From the NCBI RefSeq assembly GCF_033100135.1, contig NZ_CP136920.1, positions 4,087,001 to 4,151,000 on the forward strand: a stretch of 64,000 bases of DNA, in the 5' to 3' direction. The translations under genes were made by a program, and so were the position numbers. The notes under the pieces were generated by a model. That model was not told the origin of the DNA, did no database searches, and was given only the letters and a program-made list of their open reading frames with translations. Origin of the DNA: Rubellicoccus peritrichatus (GTDB lineage Bacteria; Verrucomicrobiota; Verrucomicrobiia; Opitutales; Cerasicoccaceae). Below, in pieces: positions 61,830 to 64,000 of this stretch (position 1 is the first letter of the stretch; each line of letters opens with the position of its first letter).

Positions 61830-63851
61830 ATGAACAAGTTAATCCTCAAAGCAAAAAAATTCAGTTTAATCCCCATCCTACTCGTTCACGCATTCGTATA
61901 TTGTATAACAATCCAAACACTTCAGGCTGACGATTCGATAACGGTATTTATTGATTCTTTTGAAGATTTAGAGCAGCCGGTAGAATTTCGCTCAGCAAAC
62001 GGTCTACTTGAAGTTACTCATATTTTAGAAGAAGCTAGTAATTTCCTGGGAGACGGAACTTCCGATGATGAGAGCGAATATATGTTTATTTTCGGACCGA
62101 CCTATAATGGCTCTATCCCTGGCCCAACCCTACGAGTGAAACCGGGAGATAACCTTGTCGTTCATACGGTTAACAATCTCCCACCCAATGATGATAACTT
62201 TCTTGAGCTACTTGGTATCGATTTAGAATTCTGTACCCCTTTGGAGTTACAGAAAATTGCAGATGGAGACATTGCCACCCTCGCAGCCAAAACCACAACA
62301 GACTTTGACTTCAACTTTCCCCACGAACTTAACAGCTACAATTTACACACACATGGCCTGCATGTTTCTCCCGCCCATAAAGCAGATGAAATTCTTAGGA
62401 TCATCAAACCAGGAAGCACTTATACCAACATTATCAGTATTCCGGAAGATCATGTGCCCGGAGTATTCTTCTATCATCCTCACAACCATGGCTCAATCTG
62501 GGCTCAGTATCGCAGCGGAATGGCTGGCACAATTATTGTTGAAGGAGATATAGATGAAGTCCCTGAAATCGCTGCTGCCAAAGATATTGTCCTGGTCCTC
62601 CAGCAATTAGAAACGGACAGTGACTTTGGAACTGGCGAACCAGATAGCGAAACCTCTGATTTTACGGAAGTTTTCGAGACCGTAAAGGTTGCAAAAACAG
62701 TGAATGGTCAATTGAATCCAACTATTAGGATTCAACCAGGTGAAGTCCAGCGATGGCGAATAATTCATGCAGGACGTGATGATAATTTTCCATTTGAATG
62801 TGATGGTGTCGATTTCTACGTCATAGGCTATGACGGTATTCCAATCGAAGAACCAGTCCTGATGGAAAAGATATTTCTTGCCCCTGGAAACAGGGTCGAA
62901 GTCCTGGCCAAAGGCAAAGATGCAGGCACCTATTCATTAACCAAGGTAGCTGATGGCAATGTGGATGAACTAACCATCGCAACAGTCGTCGTCGAAGGCG
63001 CAACAATAGATATGGGTATCCCGGAAACACTGCCATATCAATATGATTTATTAGCACCGATTGCTGCCGAGGAAGTCACCGGGACCCGCTCGTTAGAATA
63101 CGAAATCGTTCTACAACCAGATGCACTTGATGATCATGTAATCAACGGCAATAAGTTTGATCCAACCCGAGTAGACCAAACGATCTATTTGGACGATGTT
63201 GACGAATGGACAATCACGGGTGATGGCCATCCGCACCATATTCATTCGAACGACTTCTATGTTGTAGAACTTGAAGGAACCTACTTGTCAGATAGTAACG
63301 GAGAAAACGGTATTGATGCGACAGAACTCTACCCCACTATGCCACTCTGGATGGATACCATTATGGTGCCAAGTGATGGAAAAGTCGTGCTTCGTTCAAG
63401 ATACGAACGCTATACTGGAGCATTGGTTCTACACTGTCACATTATTCATCACGAGGAACTAGGCATGATGCAGCTCGTTGAAATTCTGCCGCCAATGGGT
63501 GAATACTACCTGGGTGTTGAACGAGCAGACACAAGTGATGACGATTATATATCCCAATGGCTGGGAGCATTCAATGTCAGCGATCTTCCATGGCTATGGC
63601 ATTACCAATTCGGCTGGCTCTATCCAGCAGGTACCGGAGCCGTGGATGACGACTTCTGGCTGTATGCTGAATCCTTGGATTTAGCCTGGCTATGGACAAA
63701 TTCACTCTCATTCCCAGCACTCTGGAGCAATGACAGATCCAGCTGGCTATTCTACCTAGATGGAGATGGCACCAATTTCTTTTACGACCTAAGTCAGAAT
63801 GAATGGTTCGAAGCGTCTGTCAGCAACTCGAATGCTGTAGCGTCACTTTAG
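61830..63851 (+). CDS. Secreted multicopper oxidase with Trp-rich C-terminus
   Basis: The product has 673 residues with a signal peptide (about 1-33). Three cupredoxin domains are present. The trinuclear and type-1 copper ligands appear in order: NLHTHGLHVS (HTHG 173-176), FFYHPHNHGSIWAQ (HPHNH 216-220), GHPHHIHSNDF (467-472) and LHCHIIHHEELGM (535-546, with the axial Met). It probably oxidises phenols or metal ions with oxygen in the periplasm or at the surface. Residues 573-662 are the aromatic module shared with three other proteins (WLGAF, LPWLW, GWLYP, AWLWT, FPALW, SWLFY, FFYD). The 261-bp AT-rich upstream region probably carries the promoter. It has no partner gene within the window. 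Confidence 0.93.
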   Translation: MNKLILKAKKFSLIPILLVHAFVYCITIQTLQADDSITVFIDSFEDLEQPVEFRSANGLLEVTHILEEASNFLGDGTSDDESEYMFIFGPTYNGSIPGPTLRVKPGDNLVVHTVNNLPPNDDNFLELLGIDLEFCTPLELQKIADGDIATLAAKTTTDFDFNFPHELNSYNLHTHGLHVSPAHKADEILRIIKPGSTYTNIISIPEDHVPGVFFYHPHNHGSIWAQYRSGMAGTIIVEGDIDEVPEIAAAKDIVLVLQQLETDSDFGTGEPDSETSDFTEVFETVKVAKTVNGQLNPTIRIQPGEVQRWRIIHAGRDDNFPFECDGVDFYVIGYDGIPIEEPVLMEKIFLAPGNRVEVLAKGKDAGTYSLTKVADGNVDELTIATVVVEGATIDMGIPETLPYQYDLLAPIAAEEVTGTRSLEYEIVLQPDALDDHVINGNKFDPTRVDQTIYLDDVDEWTITGDGHPHHIHSNDFYVVELEGTYLSDSNGENGIDATELYPTMPLWMDTIMVPSDGKVVLRSRYERYTGALVLHCHIIHHEELGMMQLVEILPPMGEYYLGVERADTSDDDYISQWLGAFNVSDLPWLWHYQFGWLYPAGTGAVDDDFWLYAESLDLAWLWTNSLSFPALWSNDRSSWLFYLDGDGTNFFYDLSQNEWFEASVSNSNAVASL

Positions 63852-64000
63852 AGATTAGCAATTACCAGACATCGGCTGTGACGTTGCCCACAATGAGCTA
63901 TTTATCGGCGGTGACTCTGTATACTAACACACAGCACTTATGGCAGCGTAAATACCGAAAAGAAGGAATACGGGAATACAAGAAACACCGCATGTCGCGT

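Overview
The window reads as a chromosomal segment of a Gram-negative, menaquinone-using, polysaccharide-degrading bacterium, most likely a Verrucomicrobiota member of the Opitutia type. Supporting signs: lpxA and an lptC-lptA-lptB-like LPS export set, fused secDF with yajC, a menF-menD-menB run, three PEP-CTERM proteins, a lone prepilin-like protein, family-16 glycoside hydrolases, and several secreted proteins ending in a Trp-rich C-terminal module. Taxonomy is inferred from gene content; there is no rRNA gene or other phylogenetic marker used here.

Layout. 1-2944: two minus-strand GH16-type secreted proteins. The first runs off the window and carries a CBM96/DNRLRE-like module inserted in its catalytic domain; the second has lost its acid/base glutamate. 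3085-5461: two decayed tyrosine recombinase copies abutting a tRNA-Leu(CAA), with tRNA 3'-end fragments between them. 5590-10438: recJ, secDF, yajC. 10519-15444: a probable zinc-acquisition locus with two choice-of-anchor-M-like secreted proteins (one very His/Asp/Glu-rich), a divergent ZnuD-like TonB-dependent receptor, two inverted-repeat operators between them, and a Fur/Zur-family regulator. 15592-27330: housekeeping metabolism (speA, menB/D/F, metG, pyrimidine-nucleoside phosphorylase, argS). 27427-39152: AraC regulators, a phytanoyl-CoA dioxygenase-like protein, an HTTM membrane protein, hypothetical proteins, a pseudopilin, surE plus a GNAT, a NarL-type two-component pair and a 3'(2'),5'-bisphosphate nucleotidase. 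39294-42920: a second Fur regulator, DUF4465-like secreted protein and BtuB-like TonB receptor. 43022-46606: a GT61-type glycosyltransferase and three PEP-CTERM proteins around a nested inverted repeat. 46849-61568: gap, lpxA, truncated haemoglobin, an OmpR-type two-component pair, a YgjP-like peptidase, mazG, a PiT-like membrane protein, trpC, rsmA, a Tat-exported superoxide dismutase, the lpt set, a DUF983 protein, a GH5-like hydrolase and a DUF5069 protein. 61830-63851: a multicopper oxidase with the same Trp-rich C-terminus.

The most interesting theme is a roughly 90-residue aromatic C-terminal module shared by four secreted proteins (10571-11752, 11786-12763, 39826-40935, 61830-63851). 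Three of them sit beside TonB receptors and Fur-family regulators, and the fourth is a copper enzyme. I infer that it is a surface-attachment or sorting module used by metal or cofactor capture proteins. A second theme is a set of intergenic inverted repeats, of at least three sequence families, scattered between genes. No CRISPR array, rRNA gene or intact insertion sequence was seen.
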